From Bacteroidetes bacterium RIFCSPLOWO2_12_FULL_37_12 (lineage in GTDB: Bacteria; Bacteroidota; Bacteroidia; 2-12-FULL-37-12), in assembly GCA_001769655.1 (NCBI GenBank), contig MEPC01000024.1:327572-391571 (forward strand): 64,000 nucleotides of DNA. The letters are read 5' to 3'. Positions 26,301 through 34,099 of the stretch are shown in pieces. The translations under genes were made by a program, and so were the position numbers. The notes under the pieces are model-generated. The model was not told where the DNA came from. It did not search any database and worked only from the letters and a program-made list of their open reading frames with translations. Position 1 is the first letter of the stretch. Each line of letters begins with the position of its first letter.

Positions 26301-26672
26301 AAACAACAGGAGATGGAAGAAAGTAGGAAGTTAGTAGCGGCAGTAGGAAGAAGGAATATGCTCCAGTATTCAGAGATAGTACTCGGCTTATTGATTCTAT
26401 TTATAATCATTCTGATAATTGCAAAAAGATTCAAAAAAATCACAAACGAAAAAATGTTTCTGCAATACCAGAAAATCATGGAAGGAACTTTATTTGTTTC
26501 CTTTTTAATTTTCTTTGAATTCATCCTCGTGCTCATGGATCCCTACATAGAGCAGTTCACCGGCGGGATTCCTCTTTATAAACTTCTTATCAATGTTGCA
26601 GTGGCGGGAATCATTTTTCCTATTCATCAATTTCTGGAGGGTAGGGTTAAGGGGGGAGTTATTGGGCATTAG
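23385..26672 (+). CDS. Two-module TPR membrane protein (giant TPR family, gene 3)
   Basis: 1095 residues from the methionine at 23385, which aligns with the start of gene 2 (both in TTAATGATAAA); an in-frame ATG at 23370 adds five residues. Signal peptide, six 40-residue TPR units, coiled coil and three membrane segments (from about 467 to 565) are followed by the GAGAAAGGG-derived linker DEREKGGKGERGKGRIG, a hydrophobic segment (VFGLAMVLSLNYGF) and module 2, which repeats a whole module start (DSLIILLKKDKPDSNKV), five units, coiled coil and membrane block ending DPYIEQFTGGIPLYKLLINVAVAGIIFPIH in two parts. Unlike genes 1 and 2 it lacks the ACGCAAAG insertion. The TAG stop lies in an ATTGGGCATTAG repeat. 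No effector domain is visible. Confidence 0.8.
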   Translation: MINKRNKFFIFFLLFCLASGNSSHGSPHIDSLLTLLKKDKPDTNKVNHLNALANLYISSEPKQALNYAQQALSLAKKINWKKGIANSFHIVGYYYYSQGDYPNTIDYWLKALKTREDLGDKNNISATLGNIGIVYRDQADYSKAIDYSFRALKMKEELGDKKDIANTLSNIGIVYWNQSNYPKALNNYFRALKMAEELGDKKGIAIILGNIGIVYRDQAHYPKALVYYFRALKIAEEHGYKQLQAITLGNIGLVYNGQNDYPKALDYYFRALKMAEELGNKNNIAVWLGNIGIVYTDQADYPKALDYYFRALKMKEELGDKNGIAINLGNIGALYTTMGQETTDKGQKKKLFADAEKYLLDALTIDKEIGAQNYERQFEELLSTLYEKSNRPTLALEHFKKARTLKDTIFNEEKSKDIGKLEAKHDYEMTELKRKQQEEENQRQEAVAVGRRNKLQYSGIVIGLIFLFISMFLISKKFKKTASIFETDTIHRNEKNYRRNVKIIEITLFISFLIFFEFISVLLDPFKEQLTGGAPLWKLLINAVVAGAIFPIHNLLERKLSPIYTGLRNIEDEREKGGKGERGKGRIGIVFGLAMVLSLNYGFDTKTDSLIILLKKDKPDSNKVRHLNALVYQYISSEPKQALKYAQQALSIAQKLEWKKGIGDSFHSLGYYYYTQGEYTKTLDYWLKVLKTSEELGDKNGIAQHLGNIGSVYMEQADYPKALEYYFRALKKAEELRDKNKIAPVLGNIGIVYKEQADYPKALEYYFRALKMKEEMKNKREIAITLGNIGNVYVEQADYPKALDFYFKALMIAEELRDKNGVARHLGNIGIVYDVLVDFPKALDYYFRALKIEEELGDKRSAAINLSNIGSLYTAMGEDTKGEGQKKKLFATAEKYLLDALNIDKEIGTLDGEIQDEEALTALYEKSNRPVLALEHYKKAMALKDTIFNEEKSKDIGKLEARHEFEMTELKRKQQEMEESRKLVAAVGRRNMLQYSEIVLGLLILFIIILIIAKRFKKITNEKMFLQYQKIMEGTLFVSFLIFFEFILVLMDPYIEQFTGGIPLYKLLINVAVAGIIFPIHQFLEGRVKGGVIGH
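25101..25145. repeat. GAGAAAGGG repeat inside TPR gene 3
   Basis: In-frame GAGAAAGGG/GGGAAAGGG units, encoding EREKGGKGERGKGR between modules 1 and 2. Confidence 0.85.
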
Positions 26673-26732
26673 GCATTAAAAAACTGAGTACCTTTGGTAT
26701 AAATAACAAAACAACTCAGGGTTAAGAAAAAA

Positions 26733-26850
26733 AACATATAACACTAAACAAGAAATGAAAAAAGTATAAGTAGGAACGCTATACCAAGAACAATTACAAA
26801 AATTTGGATTGGGAACCCACTTAGTCATTTATTGTTAAGTGTTATATGTT
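26733..26850. repeat. Family-3 MITE-like element (AACATATAACACT), copy 1
   Basis: 118 bp with inverted ends AACATATAACACTAAACAAG and CTTAAGTGTTATATGTT-type right end (TTATTGTTAAGTGTTATATG). It aligns over its whole length with 35018-35133. The rest of the 295-bp gap before the VTC gene holds only the promoter below. Confidence 0.85.
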
Positions 26851-26918
26851 ATATGTTATTCATTATTTTTCGCAAACATGTTTCTAATGGGTTTACATTA
26901 ATTTTTGTCAGCTTCTCA

Positions 26919-26950
26919 TTTGGAAGGGGGAGATATTTGACTTACTTTTG
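26919..26950 (+). promoter_or_regulatory. Bacteroidota-type promoter for the VTC gene
   Basis: TTTG at 26919-26922, a 20-bp spacer, and TACTTTTG at 26943-26950. This fits the -33 TTTG / -7 TAnnTTTG consensus exactly and predicts a start of transcription near 26955, 13 nt before the ATG at 26968. Confidence 0.7.
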
Positions 26951-26967
26951 CAGAAACAACCCAACCA

Positions 26968-27741
26968 ATGGAATCACTCACTCAGTTGATATCGAATTAT
27001 ACCCCCATAGGGTTGGATGAAATGAAATCCGTTAAACTGATGAAACGGAAGGATACAAAATATGTATTACCGGATTGGCTGTTACCAAACATTCTGGAAA
27101 AAATTTATGACTCGTATAAAATTTTTGAAATTTCAGGTACCCGGATCAGCCGGTACGAAAACCTTTATTTTGATACGGAAGATTTTATGTTTTATCTGAA
27201 ACACCATCAGGGAAAATTAAATCGGCATAAGGTCAGATTCCGGAAATATGTTGACTCGGAACTTTGCTATTTTGAAATCAAATTCAAAAACAATAAGAGA
27301 ATGACATTTAAAAAAAGAATAAAAGGAGAAAAAATTGATACATCCATTAATGGGGAAAGAGAAAATTTTTTAACCGCTCAGACAGGAATGAATGCAAAAT
27401 CTCTGATTCCCCGTCTCTGGGCGAATTATTCACGGATTACTTTAGTCAATAAGTTTTCTCCCGAACGCCTCACGCTCGATCTTAATCTGAATTATCATCT
27501 TAACGGGATGGAAGCAACATTTCCCAACTTAGTCATAGCCGAAGTAAAACAAACAAAATACGACCGGATTTCCTCTCCATTCATGCGTATGATGAAAGAT
27601 ATCCGCATTCCCGAAAATTCAATCAGTAAATACTGTTTGGGATTAACTTCCATTTTCCAACAGTTGAAAAAAAATAATTTTAAAAATAAATTTTTAACGC
27701 TAAACAAAATTCTCCATGCTACTCCTCCAACAACTTGCTGA
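26968..27741 (+). CDS. VTC-domain polyphosphate polymerase
   Basis: A 257-residue protein with the VTC catalytic domain, a triphosphate-tunnel fold that polymerises inorganic polyphosphate from ATP. Tunnel-type motifs seen: MKRKDTKYVLP (about 25-36), RYENLYFDTED (about 61-71), HKVRFRKY, CYFEIKFKNNKRMTFKKRI with the basic residues expected to line the tunnel, and the late acidic-basic strand VIAEVKQTKYDR. It lacks the SPX domain of yeast Vtc proteins, as is usual in bacteria. It overlaps the DUF4956 gene by 26 bp, a conserved partnership. Confidence 0.87.
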   Translation: MESLTQLISNYTPIGLDEMKSVKLMKRKDTKYVLPDWLLPNILEKIYDSYKIFEISGTRISRYENLYFDTEDFMFYLKHHQGKLNRHKVRFRKYVDSELCYFEIKFKNNKRMTFKKRIKGEKIDTSINGERENFLTAQTGMNAKSLIPRLWANYSRITLVNKFSPERLTLDLNLNYHLNGMEATFPNLVIAEVKQTKYDRISSPFMRMMKDIRIPENSISKYCLGLTSIFQQLKKNNFKNKFLTLNKILHATPPTTC

Positions 27742-28336
27742 ACAAAACATACCGGCTGGTTTTGAACTACTGAACAAACTCCCACCGAAATTTTTTATCC
27801 GTCTTGGGATAAACCTTCTTTCGATGTTTGTATTAATCCGTTTTATTTATTTTCGGTTTCATAAGAAAAAGGAATTTGTATTCACTTTTGCTATTTTTAA
27901 TTTGATTATTTTTTTAATTACGTTTCTGTTAAACAAAGTAGAGATGTCACTCGGCGCCGCCTTTGGTCTGTTTGCGGTTTTTTCGATGCTCAGGTACCGC
28001 ACAGAAGGAATTACTATAAAAGACATGACCTATTTATTTCTTGCGATTGCCATTGGGTTAATTACAGCCATTATCAAAGGAGGATGGGATGAAATTATAG
28101 TTATCAATCTTATCATACTTACTTTTACCTATTTATTAGAAAGCAATTTTTTTATCCGTCAGGAGTACTCCAAAATTGTTCATTACGAAAGAATTGAACT
28201 CATGCCTCTCGAAAAAAGAGACGAACTGATTGCCGACCTTCAGAAACGCACTGGATTGAAAATTCACCGCGTTTCAATAACCCGTATTGACTTCCTGCGC
28301 GATTCTGTACTACTGACTGTTTATTATCATTTGTAG
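27716..28336 (+). CDS. DUF4956 membrane protein, partner of the VTC polymerase
   Basis: A 206-residue protein with an N-terminal membrane region of about four segments (LSMFVLIRFIYFRF, FAIFNLIIFLITFLL, MSLGAAFGLFAVFSML, LFLAIAIGLITAII, VINLIILTFTYLL) and a C-terminal cytoplasmic domain starting near residue 150. The stretch LGAAFGLFAVFSMLRYRTE is characteristic of DUF4956. Such proteins are commonly encoded beside bacterial VTC-domain polymerases, and here the genes overlap by 26 bp. The probable role is anchoring polyphosphate synthesis or translocation at the membrane; this is inference from context. Confidence 0.85.
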   Translation: MLLLQQLAEQNIPAGFELLNKLPPKFFIRLGINLLSMFVLIRFIYFRFHKKKEFVFTFAIFNLIIFLITFLLNKVEMSLGAAFGLFAVFSMLRYRTEGITIKDMTYLFLAIAIGLITAIIKGGWDEIIVINLIILTFTYLLESNFFIRQEYSKIVHYERIELMPLEKRDELIADLQKRTGLKIHRVSITRIDFLRDSVLLTVYYHL

Positions 28337-28360
28337 TTTTACGTTTTTACCAATTGTTTT

Positions 28361-28397
28361 AAGGGTATAGGGTATAAGTCCTAAATCGTAAATCGTA
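28361..28397. repeat. GGGTATAGGGTATAAG and TAAATCG repeats before nuoL
   Basis: One short GGTATAGGG-type run directly followed by CCTAAATCGTAAATCGTA. These are the intergenic forms of repeats that are coding in the TPR genes (TAAATC) or in spurious leader frames (GGTATAGGG). Confidence 0.75.
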
Positions 28398-28437
28398 TTT
28401 TTTTATTATTATTGTGGAAAAATTTCAGCGCTGAACA

Positions 28438-30765
28438 ATGCTCCCCGATTTTTTAGAAATAATAAAACCCCTCGCCGGCGATTCCATCACCACTATGGCG
28501 GCTATTATTCTGATCCTTCCTTTAGTAACGTTTGTAGTTCTGATCTTCGTAGGAAACAACCTGCCTCGTAAAGGGGATTGGTTTGCCACCGGAATCATGG
28601 GACTTTGCGCCCTCCTTTCCTTTATTGTATTTTTTAATGTCTGGGGAAATCAAGAAGAACATCACGTCCGGTTTGACTGGGTAAACCTTGGTTCTGGAAT
28701 CGGTTCCCTCCTCCCCCTAAAATTTACCCTCGGATTAATGGTTGACAGCATGAGCGCCATCATGCTCGTAGTGGTAACATTTATTTGCTTTCTCGTTCAT
28801 CTCTTTTCCATTGACTACATGCATGGTGAAGAACATTATAACCGGTATTTCGCTTACCTCGGTATTTTCACTTTCTCCATGCTCGGTATTGTTTTAGCCG
28901 ATAATCTTTTACTCACCTATATTTTCTGGGAACTCGTTGGTTTATCTTCTTATCTGCTCATTGGTTTCTGGTTTAAGAAAGAAGCCCCTATCCGTGCCAA
29001 CAAAAAAGCATTTCTGATTAACAGAATCGGTGACATTGGGATGTTTATCGGAATGTTGATTCTGTTTCTACAGTTCTCAACCCTTGATTTATCAGCATTA
29101 AAAATTCTAATGACCGAATCGACTTTTGAACAGGGAAAATGGATTATTACTCTCTCAAGTGGCGTGAAAGGTCAGGTTCCTGTTACCCATTCCTTAGATG
29201 CTTTCTGGTTAACTGTAGCGGGTATCTGCCTTTTTTGCGGTTGTGTGGGAAAATCAGCACAGTTTCCATTACAGGTCTGGTTGCCTGATGCCATGGAGGG
29301 TCCTACTCCGGTTTCCTCTCTCATTCACGCGGCAACCATGGTAGCCGCAGGTGTTTATATGGTAGGAAGAATATTTGCCCTTCTTTCAGTAGATGCACTA
29401 ACTGTGATTGCATTTATCGGAATGATCACTGCTTTTATGGCTGCATACTCGGCAATGACACAAACCGATTTGAAACGTGTGCTTGCCTTTTCCACCATCT
29501 CCCAACTTGGCTATATGGTCATGGGATTGGGAGTTGGGGCTTACGATGCCGCTTTATTCCACTTAGTCACACATGCGTTTTTCAAATGCCTTTTATTCCT
29601 TACCGCCGCCTCCGTGATTCATGCCATGCACCACGTCGAGCATGAACTCCACCATCATGGAAAGCACGTTCATTTCGATCCGCAGGATATGCGAATCATG
29701 GGCGGACTGAGAAAGAAAATGCCTGTCACTTTCTGGACTTATTTTGTAGGTACTATGGCGCTTGCCGGTATTCCCTTCTTCAGCGGTTTTCTTTCCAAAG
29801 ATGCTATTATTGTAGGCGGATGGGGCTGGGCGGATGAAATGTCAGGAAATGGCAGTAATATTTATTATTTAGTACCGGTCGTAGGATTTCTTACAGCGGC
29901 AATGACCGCCTTTTATATGGGAAGGCAAATGTTTATGACCTTCTTCGGTGATTTCCGGCTCGAAAAATTATCTGAAGATGCAAAAGGCGCTTTCGAACAT
30001 GTTCACGATGCCACATTCTGGATGAAACCCGCACTAGTGTGTCTTGCGCTCTTTACAATTGCCCCTGTCTTTGTGCCATCCTTAAATCCGGTTAATCTTA
30101 CCAACGGACATTCCAGTTGGTTCATGCACACAATTTCAATCCCCAAAGCAGTGACACCGGATAATAATTCATATATCTCAAAAGAAACACTGTCTGGAAT
30201 TTCAAAGGAACATCCTACCTCTCATGCCCCCGCAGTGACGCCCCGTCAGCTTTCCATTATTGAAAATGCCCATCACCGTCATCATGCCGGATTGGTTTTG
30301 TCATTGATCATTGGGATAGGAAGTATTTTACTTGCGTATGTATTTTATGGCTCCTATACTAAATTAGGACCCTTGTCAAAAGAAAAAATTCAATTGGTAC
30401 ATGCCCGCATCACTTCCGAAGAATCAATTCCTTATAAAATTTCTTACAATAAATGGTACATGGATGAGATTTACCATGTTGTATTTGTGCAACCCACTGT
30501 TTATTTTTCGGAATTTACAAGTTGGTTTGATGCAAAAGTAATTGACGGCGTTGTCAATTTAGTGGCACGGCTCAATGTGATTCTCGGAAATTTAAGCGGT
30601 TGGTTTGACCGTTGGGTGGTGGATGGCGCTGTAAATCTTTCGGCATACCTTTCGGGCAGGTTGGGCTCAGTGACACGAAGATTTCAGAACGGTGACATTC
30701 AGTCATATTTTATTTATATGCTGGCGGGCGTGTTGCTCGTATTTGTTTTTAAAGTGATTTGGTGA
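28438..30765 (+). CDS. nuoL: NADH-quinone oxidoreductase subunit L
   Basis: 775 residues: the antiporter-like proton-pumping subunit of respiratory complex I. Motifs: WELVGLSSYLLIGFWFKK near 164 with the conserved TM5 glutamate, LPDAMEGPTPVSSLIHAATM near 282, QTDLKRVLAFSTISQLGYM and the late GIPFFSGFLSKD. It is about 150 residues longer than E. coli NuoL (613). The extra length includes a His-rich cytoplasmic stretch near 398 (HHVEHELHHHGKH) and an enlarged C-terminus with a duplicated amphipathic pattern (SEFTSWFDAKVIDGVVNL / LSGWFDRWVVDGAVNL) before the last helix. nuoM follows after 42 bp. Confidence 0.93.
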   Translation: MLPDFLEIIKPLAGDSITTMAAIILILPLVTFVVLIFVGNNLPRKGDWFATGIMGLCALLSFIVFFNVWGNQEEHHVRFDWVNLGSGIGSLLPLKFTLGLMVDSMSAIMLVVVTFICFLVHLFSIDYMHGEEHYNRYFAYLGIFTFSMLGIVLADNLLLTYIFWELVGLSSYLLIGFWFKKEAPIRANKKAFLINRIGDIGMFIGMLILFLQFSTLDLSALKILMTESTFEQGKWIITLSSGVKGQVPVTHSLDAFWLTVAGICLFCGCVGKSAQFPLQVWLPDAMEGPTPVSSLIHAATMVAAGVYMVGRIFALLSVDALTVIAFIGMITAFMAAYSAMTQTDLKRVLAFSTISQLGYMVMGLGVGAYDAALFHLVTHAFFKCLLFLTAASVIHAMHHVEHELHHHGKHVHFDPQDMRIMGGLRKKMPVTFWTYFVGTMALAGIPFFSGFLSKDAIIVGGWGWADEMSGNGSNIYYLVPVVGFLTAAMTAFYMGRQMFMTFFGDFRLEKLSEDAKGAFEHVHDATFWMKPALVCLALFTIAPVFVPSLNPVNLTNGHSSWFMHTISIPKAVTPDNNSYISKETLSGISKEHPTSHAPAVTPRQLSIIENAHHRHHAGLVLSLIIGIGSILLAYVFYGSYTKLGPLSKEKIQLVHARITSEESIPYKISYNKWYMDEIYHVVFVQPTVYFSEFTSWFDAKVIDGVVNLVARLNVILGNLSGWFDRWVVDGAVNLSAYLSGRLGSVTRRFQNGDIQSYFIYMLAGVLLVFVFKVIW

Positions 30766-30807
30766 TTTATTTAAACTTTTTTCATTTTAACTTTTAACTT
30801 TTTTCCC

Positions 30808-32580
30808 ATGGGCATCCTCTCCTTCATCATCTTCACCCCTCTTGCAGGGGCACTGCTGGTTCTCATACTGTCCTCAGCACAAAGCAAATATTTTAAAATC
30901 ATCGCACTGGTAGCAACCATTTTGCAAATGATTTTCGGCATCATGCTTTTCAGCGATTTTAAGTATGGAACTCAATTGCTGAAAACTCCCGACGGCACTG
31001 AGACCGTTGCGTATGGAATCAATAATCCCGATACCTTCCAGTTTGTAGAAAAAGGCGATTGGATTTCCATCAATCTTGGAAATTACGGTATTCTGGATAT
31101 TGACTACTATCTTGCTGTGGATGGTCTTAGCATTACGATGATTCTTTTATCGGCGTTGGTGTTTTTTGTTTCTGTGATTGCTTCCTGGAAAATTGAAAAA
31201 AACCTGAAAGGATATTTCGCCTTATTCCTATTGCTTGACATGGCAGTGGTCGGTGTGTTCTGTGCACTCGATTTCTTTTTATTTTTTATGTTCTGGGAAA
31301 TCATGCTATTGCCTATGTACTTCCTGATTGGCATCTGGGGCGGACCACGAAGGGAATATGCATCTATAAAATTTTTCCTCTATACGTTGGTTGGTTCTGT
31401 TTTCATGCTGTTGGTAATGGTGGGATTATATTTTTCTGTTATAGATCCAGCTCTTACTGCCATTCAAGCAGGATTGGTTCAACCTGGCGCTGATATTAAT
31501 GCTATGAAAGCCGCTGTGCTGGAAGTTCAGAAATTGTTAGCCGAAGGAAAACTCTCTCCTGCAGTTCAGGTGCATAGTTTTAACATGCTCCACATGATGA
31601 ACACCTCTAACTTAGTACCTGGTTCCATCTTTGCCGTTGGTGGAGAAATATTCGGATACTCAGCACGACTCATTGCTTTTATGGCACTGTTTCTTGGATT
31701 TGCTATCAAGGTTCCCATGGTGCCTTTTCATACCTGGTTACCCGATGCACATGTGGAAGCGCCCACACCCATTTCTGTTATTCTTGCAGGGGTGTTATTA
31801 AAATTAGGAGGATATGGTATGATGAGAATCTGTTACGGAATATTTCCTGAAGGTGGCGTTTACTTTTGTTATTTTATCGGTTTGATGGGATTAATTTCCA
31901 TGGTCTATGGCGCATTTGTTTGTCTTGCACAAACGGACTTGAAAAAATTAATTGCGTATTCTTCCGTGTCACACATGGGTTATGTTTTATTGGGAATGGC
32001 ATCCTTAGAGACGGTGGGAATGAATGCCGCCATGTTCCAAATGTTTAACCACGGTACCATTTCAGCCATGCTTTTTTTGTTGGTGGGAGTTATTTACGAC
32101 AGAACACACGACCGTCAGATTCCTAACTACCGCGGACTTGCCACTCACATGCCGCAATACACTGCCATGGTGATGATTGCTTTTTTTGCATCATTAGGTC
32201 TGCCCGGTTTTTCCGGTTTCGTTTCCGAAGCATTTACGTTTGTCGGAGCATTTAATTCCACTTACATTCCTAAGTGGATGGCAATGGTAGGAACGATCAC
32301 GATTTTGCTTACCGCCGCATATTATCTCTGGACCTTGCAACGGATGTTTTTCGGAGAAGTATGGTTTAAAGGCGGCGACCACTGGAGACACGAACTTTCT
32401 GAAATTAACAGAAGAGAACTGACGGCGTTGATTCCACTTGCGGCAGTGACAGTATTCCTTGGCATTTTCCCAAGCGCCTGCTTGGACCTCATGTCCACTT
32501 CTATCGGATACATGACGCAGGCAACTATTGAAAATGGGCACAAATTGTTGGAGCAAGTGAGTCAGATGGCGGTGAAGTGA
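30808..32580 (+). CDS. nuoM: NADH-quinone oxidoreductase subunit M
   Basis: 590 residues, the second antiporter-like subunit of complex I. Motifs: FWEIMLLPMYFLIGIWGG near 161, LPDAHVEAPTPISVILAGVL near 311 with the conserved lysine in LLKLGGYG, and QTDLKKLIAYSSVSHMGYV. An insertion of about 70 residues (near 215-285, rich in Ala, Gln and Met) accounts for the length above E. coli NuoM (509). nuoN, normally next, is absent: a TolC gene follows 33 bp later. nuoA-K are not upstream either. Confidence 0.93.
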   Translation: MGILSFIIFTPLAGALLVLILSSAQSKYFKIIALVATILQMIFGIMLFSDFKYGTQLLKTPDGTETVAYGINNPDTFQFVEKGDWISINLGNYGILDIDYYLAVDGLSITMILLSALVFFVSVIASWKIEKNLKGYFALFLLLDMAVVGVFCALDFFLFFMFWEIMLLPMYFLIGIWGGPRREYASIKFFLYTLVGSVFMLLVMVGLYFSVIDPALTAIQAGLVQPGADINAMKAAVLEVQKLLAEGKLSPAVQVHSFNMLHMMNTSNLVPGSIFAVGGEIFGYSARLIAFMALFLGFAIKVPMVPFHTWLPDAHVEAPTPISVILAGVLLKLGGYGMMRICYGIFPEGGVYFCYFIGLMGLISMVYGAFVCLAQTDLKKLIAYSSVSHMGYVLLGMASLETVGMNAAMFQMFNHGTISAMLFLLVGVIYDRTHDRQIPNYRGLATHMPQYTAMVMIAFFASLGLPGFSGFVSEAFTFVGAFNSTYIPKWMAMVGTITILLTAAYYLWTLQRMFFGEVWFKGGDHWRHELSEINRRELTALIPLAAVTVFLGIFPSACLDLMSTSIGYMTQATIENGHKLLEQVSQMAVK

Positions 32581-32589
32581 AATATATCC

Positions 32590-32597
32590 TATTTTTG
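32590..32597 (+). promoter_or_regulatory. Candidate -7 element TATTTTTG before the TolC gene
   Basis: Matches TAnnTTTG in the 33-bp gap between nuoM and the TolC gene, 16 nt before the ATG. No -33 TTTG at the normal spacing, so support is partial. Confidence 0.3.
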
Positions 32598-32613
32598 CAC
32601 CTCAAATTCCGCT

Positions 32614-33867
32614 ATGCCCCCCCTTCTTTTAATCTTTTCTGTATTTGCCTTCTCCTCCACCGACACGCTCACTCTGGAGCAGTGCACAAGAGAAGCCGTA
32701 GAAAAATATCCCTTAAATGCACAGGCAAGAATTTTTCAACAAGTGTATGAAAATAAAACCGGCAATCTGAAAACTGCGCATTATCCGCAGATTTCATTGC
32801 AGGCAACCGGAAGCTATCAATCCGATGCATTGAAAATTAATCTACCCATTCCCGGATTCAAATTAGATGATTTTCCAAAGGAACGTATCCAAAGTTATCT
32901 GGAAGTAATACAAACCGTTTATAACGGGGGAATGATTTCCGGTGCTGTTAAAATGGAAGACAAACAATTTGAATTAGATAAAAAAAATCTGGAAATTGAA
33001 TTAAGAAAAATAAAAGCACAAGTGACACAAATTTATTTTGCCTGTCTCTTACTCAACATTAAACAACAAGTGTTGGAGCTTACCCTGATAGAATTAAATG
33101 AACGCATACGAAATCTGCAATCGGGCATGAATGCGGGAGTGGTTCTTGAAACGGCATTAAATCAACTGAAAGCAGAAAAAATCCGTGCCGAACAGAAAAT
33201 CATTGAAACAAAATCAGAAATGAAAAACATTCAGGTTGTGATGGGAATATTTTTAAATAGAAAATTAACGGATAATGTCTTTTGGAAAATTCCTGACTCA
33301 GAGAAACTTTCTGAAGAAAACTCCAGACGACCGGAATTATTTTTACTCGAATTGCAAATCCAAAAAATTTCAACTTCGATGGAGTTAATCCGGGCAAAGC
33401 GCAGACCTAAACTTAGTTTGTTTGCACAAGGCGGGTACGGCATGCCGGCTCCCTTAAATTTTTTTAATACCGAAGGCGACAAATATTTTATCACGGGCTT
33501 TAAATTTATATGGAACGTCTTTGACTGGGGAAATTTCAACAGGGAGAAAAAAATTCTTTCCCTTCAGCAGGATCTTGTAAATACACAGAAAGAGGTATTG
33601 GAGAAAAACATTTCCATGCAATTAGCAAAAGATGAAGAAGAAATCCAGAAGTACAAACAATTGCTTGTAAAAGATGAGGAATTAATAAATTTATTGGCTG
33701 GGAATTTAAAACAAATAGGCGCACAAATGGAAAACGGCGTCATTACTCCCACTGATTATTTGACTGCACTGAATAATGAACAACAGGCACGCCTGAACCG
33801 CGAGGTTCACCGCTTACTGCTAATACAAGCACACGAAAATTTACGCATGGATCGGGGTGGATTGTAG
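32614..33867 (+). CDS. TolC-family outer-membrane efflux protein
   Basis: 417 residues with a short signal peptide (MPPLLLIFSVFAFSS) and the outer-membrane factor fold: two related halves, each beginning with a segment such as TLEQCTREAVEKYPLNAQAR or RPELFLLELQIQKISTSMEL and followed by a beta-hairpin part (YPQISLQATGSYQS; RPKLSLFAQGGYGMP) and long coiled coils. It is the first of three genes (TolC, HlyD adaptor, ABC ATPase) forming the front of a tripartite ABC exporter. The permeases are not downstream; the pair at 466-2696 fits. The TAG stop touches a GAAACAC...GTGTTTC palindrome. Confidence 0.87.
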   Translation: MPPLLLIFSVFAFSSTDTLTLEQCTREAVEKYPLNAQARIFQQVYENKTGNLKTAHYPQISLQATGSYQSDALKINLPIPGFKLDDFPKERIQSYLEVIQTVYNGGMISGAVKMEDKQFELDKKNLEIELRKIKAQVTQIYFACLLLNIKQQVLELTLIELNERIRNLQSGMNAGVVLETALNQLKAEKIRAEQKIIETKSEMKNIQVVMGIFLNRKLTDNVFWKIPDSEKLSEENSRRPELFLLELQIQKISTSMELIRAKRRPKLSLFAQGGYGMPAPLNFFNTEGDKYFITGFKFIWNVFDWGNFNREKKILSLQQDLVNTQKEVLEKNISMQLAKDEEEIQKYKQLLVKDEELINLLAGNLKQIGAQMENGVITPTDYLTALNNEQQARLNREVHRLLLIQAHENLRMDRGGL

Positions 33868-33888
33868 AAACACGGTGCACTGTGTTTC
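33867..33888. terminator. Palindrome GAAACAC-GGTGCACT-GTGTTTC after the TolC gene
   Basis: 7-bp arms (33867-33873 and 33882-33888), beginning at the last base of the stop codon. It has no T-run directly after it, so it may be an interspersed palindrome rather than a true terminator. Confidence 0.4.
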
Positions 33889-34032
33889 TCAGGTGAGGCA
33901 TTTTACATTTTTTATTTTGTGTTTAGTGTTAAATGTTTTTTTTACACGAGTTGTTTTATTTTGTAATAATTTTTCACTATTGTCTAACTAAAATATAAAT
34001 TTGTAGCACATTTGTGAAAATTAATTTTTTAA

Positions 34033-34073
34033 GCCCTGAAAGGGCGTACTATAATAACATAGGGCAAAGCCCT
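34033..34073. repeat. Two short palindromes GCCCT-GAA-AGGGC and AGGGC-AAA-GCCCT
   Basis: 5-bp arms with 3-nt loops at 34033-34045 and 34061-34073, in the gap before the HlyD gene. Same style as the cluster at 12098-12377, and one stem is the inverse of the other. Confidence 0.75.
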
Positions 34074-34099
34074 ACGGAAAACCAAATCAAAAAAAAATC

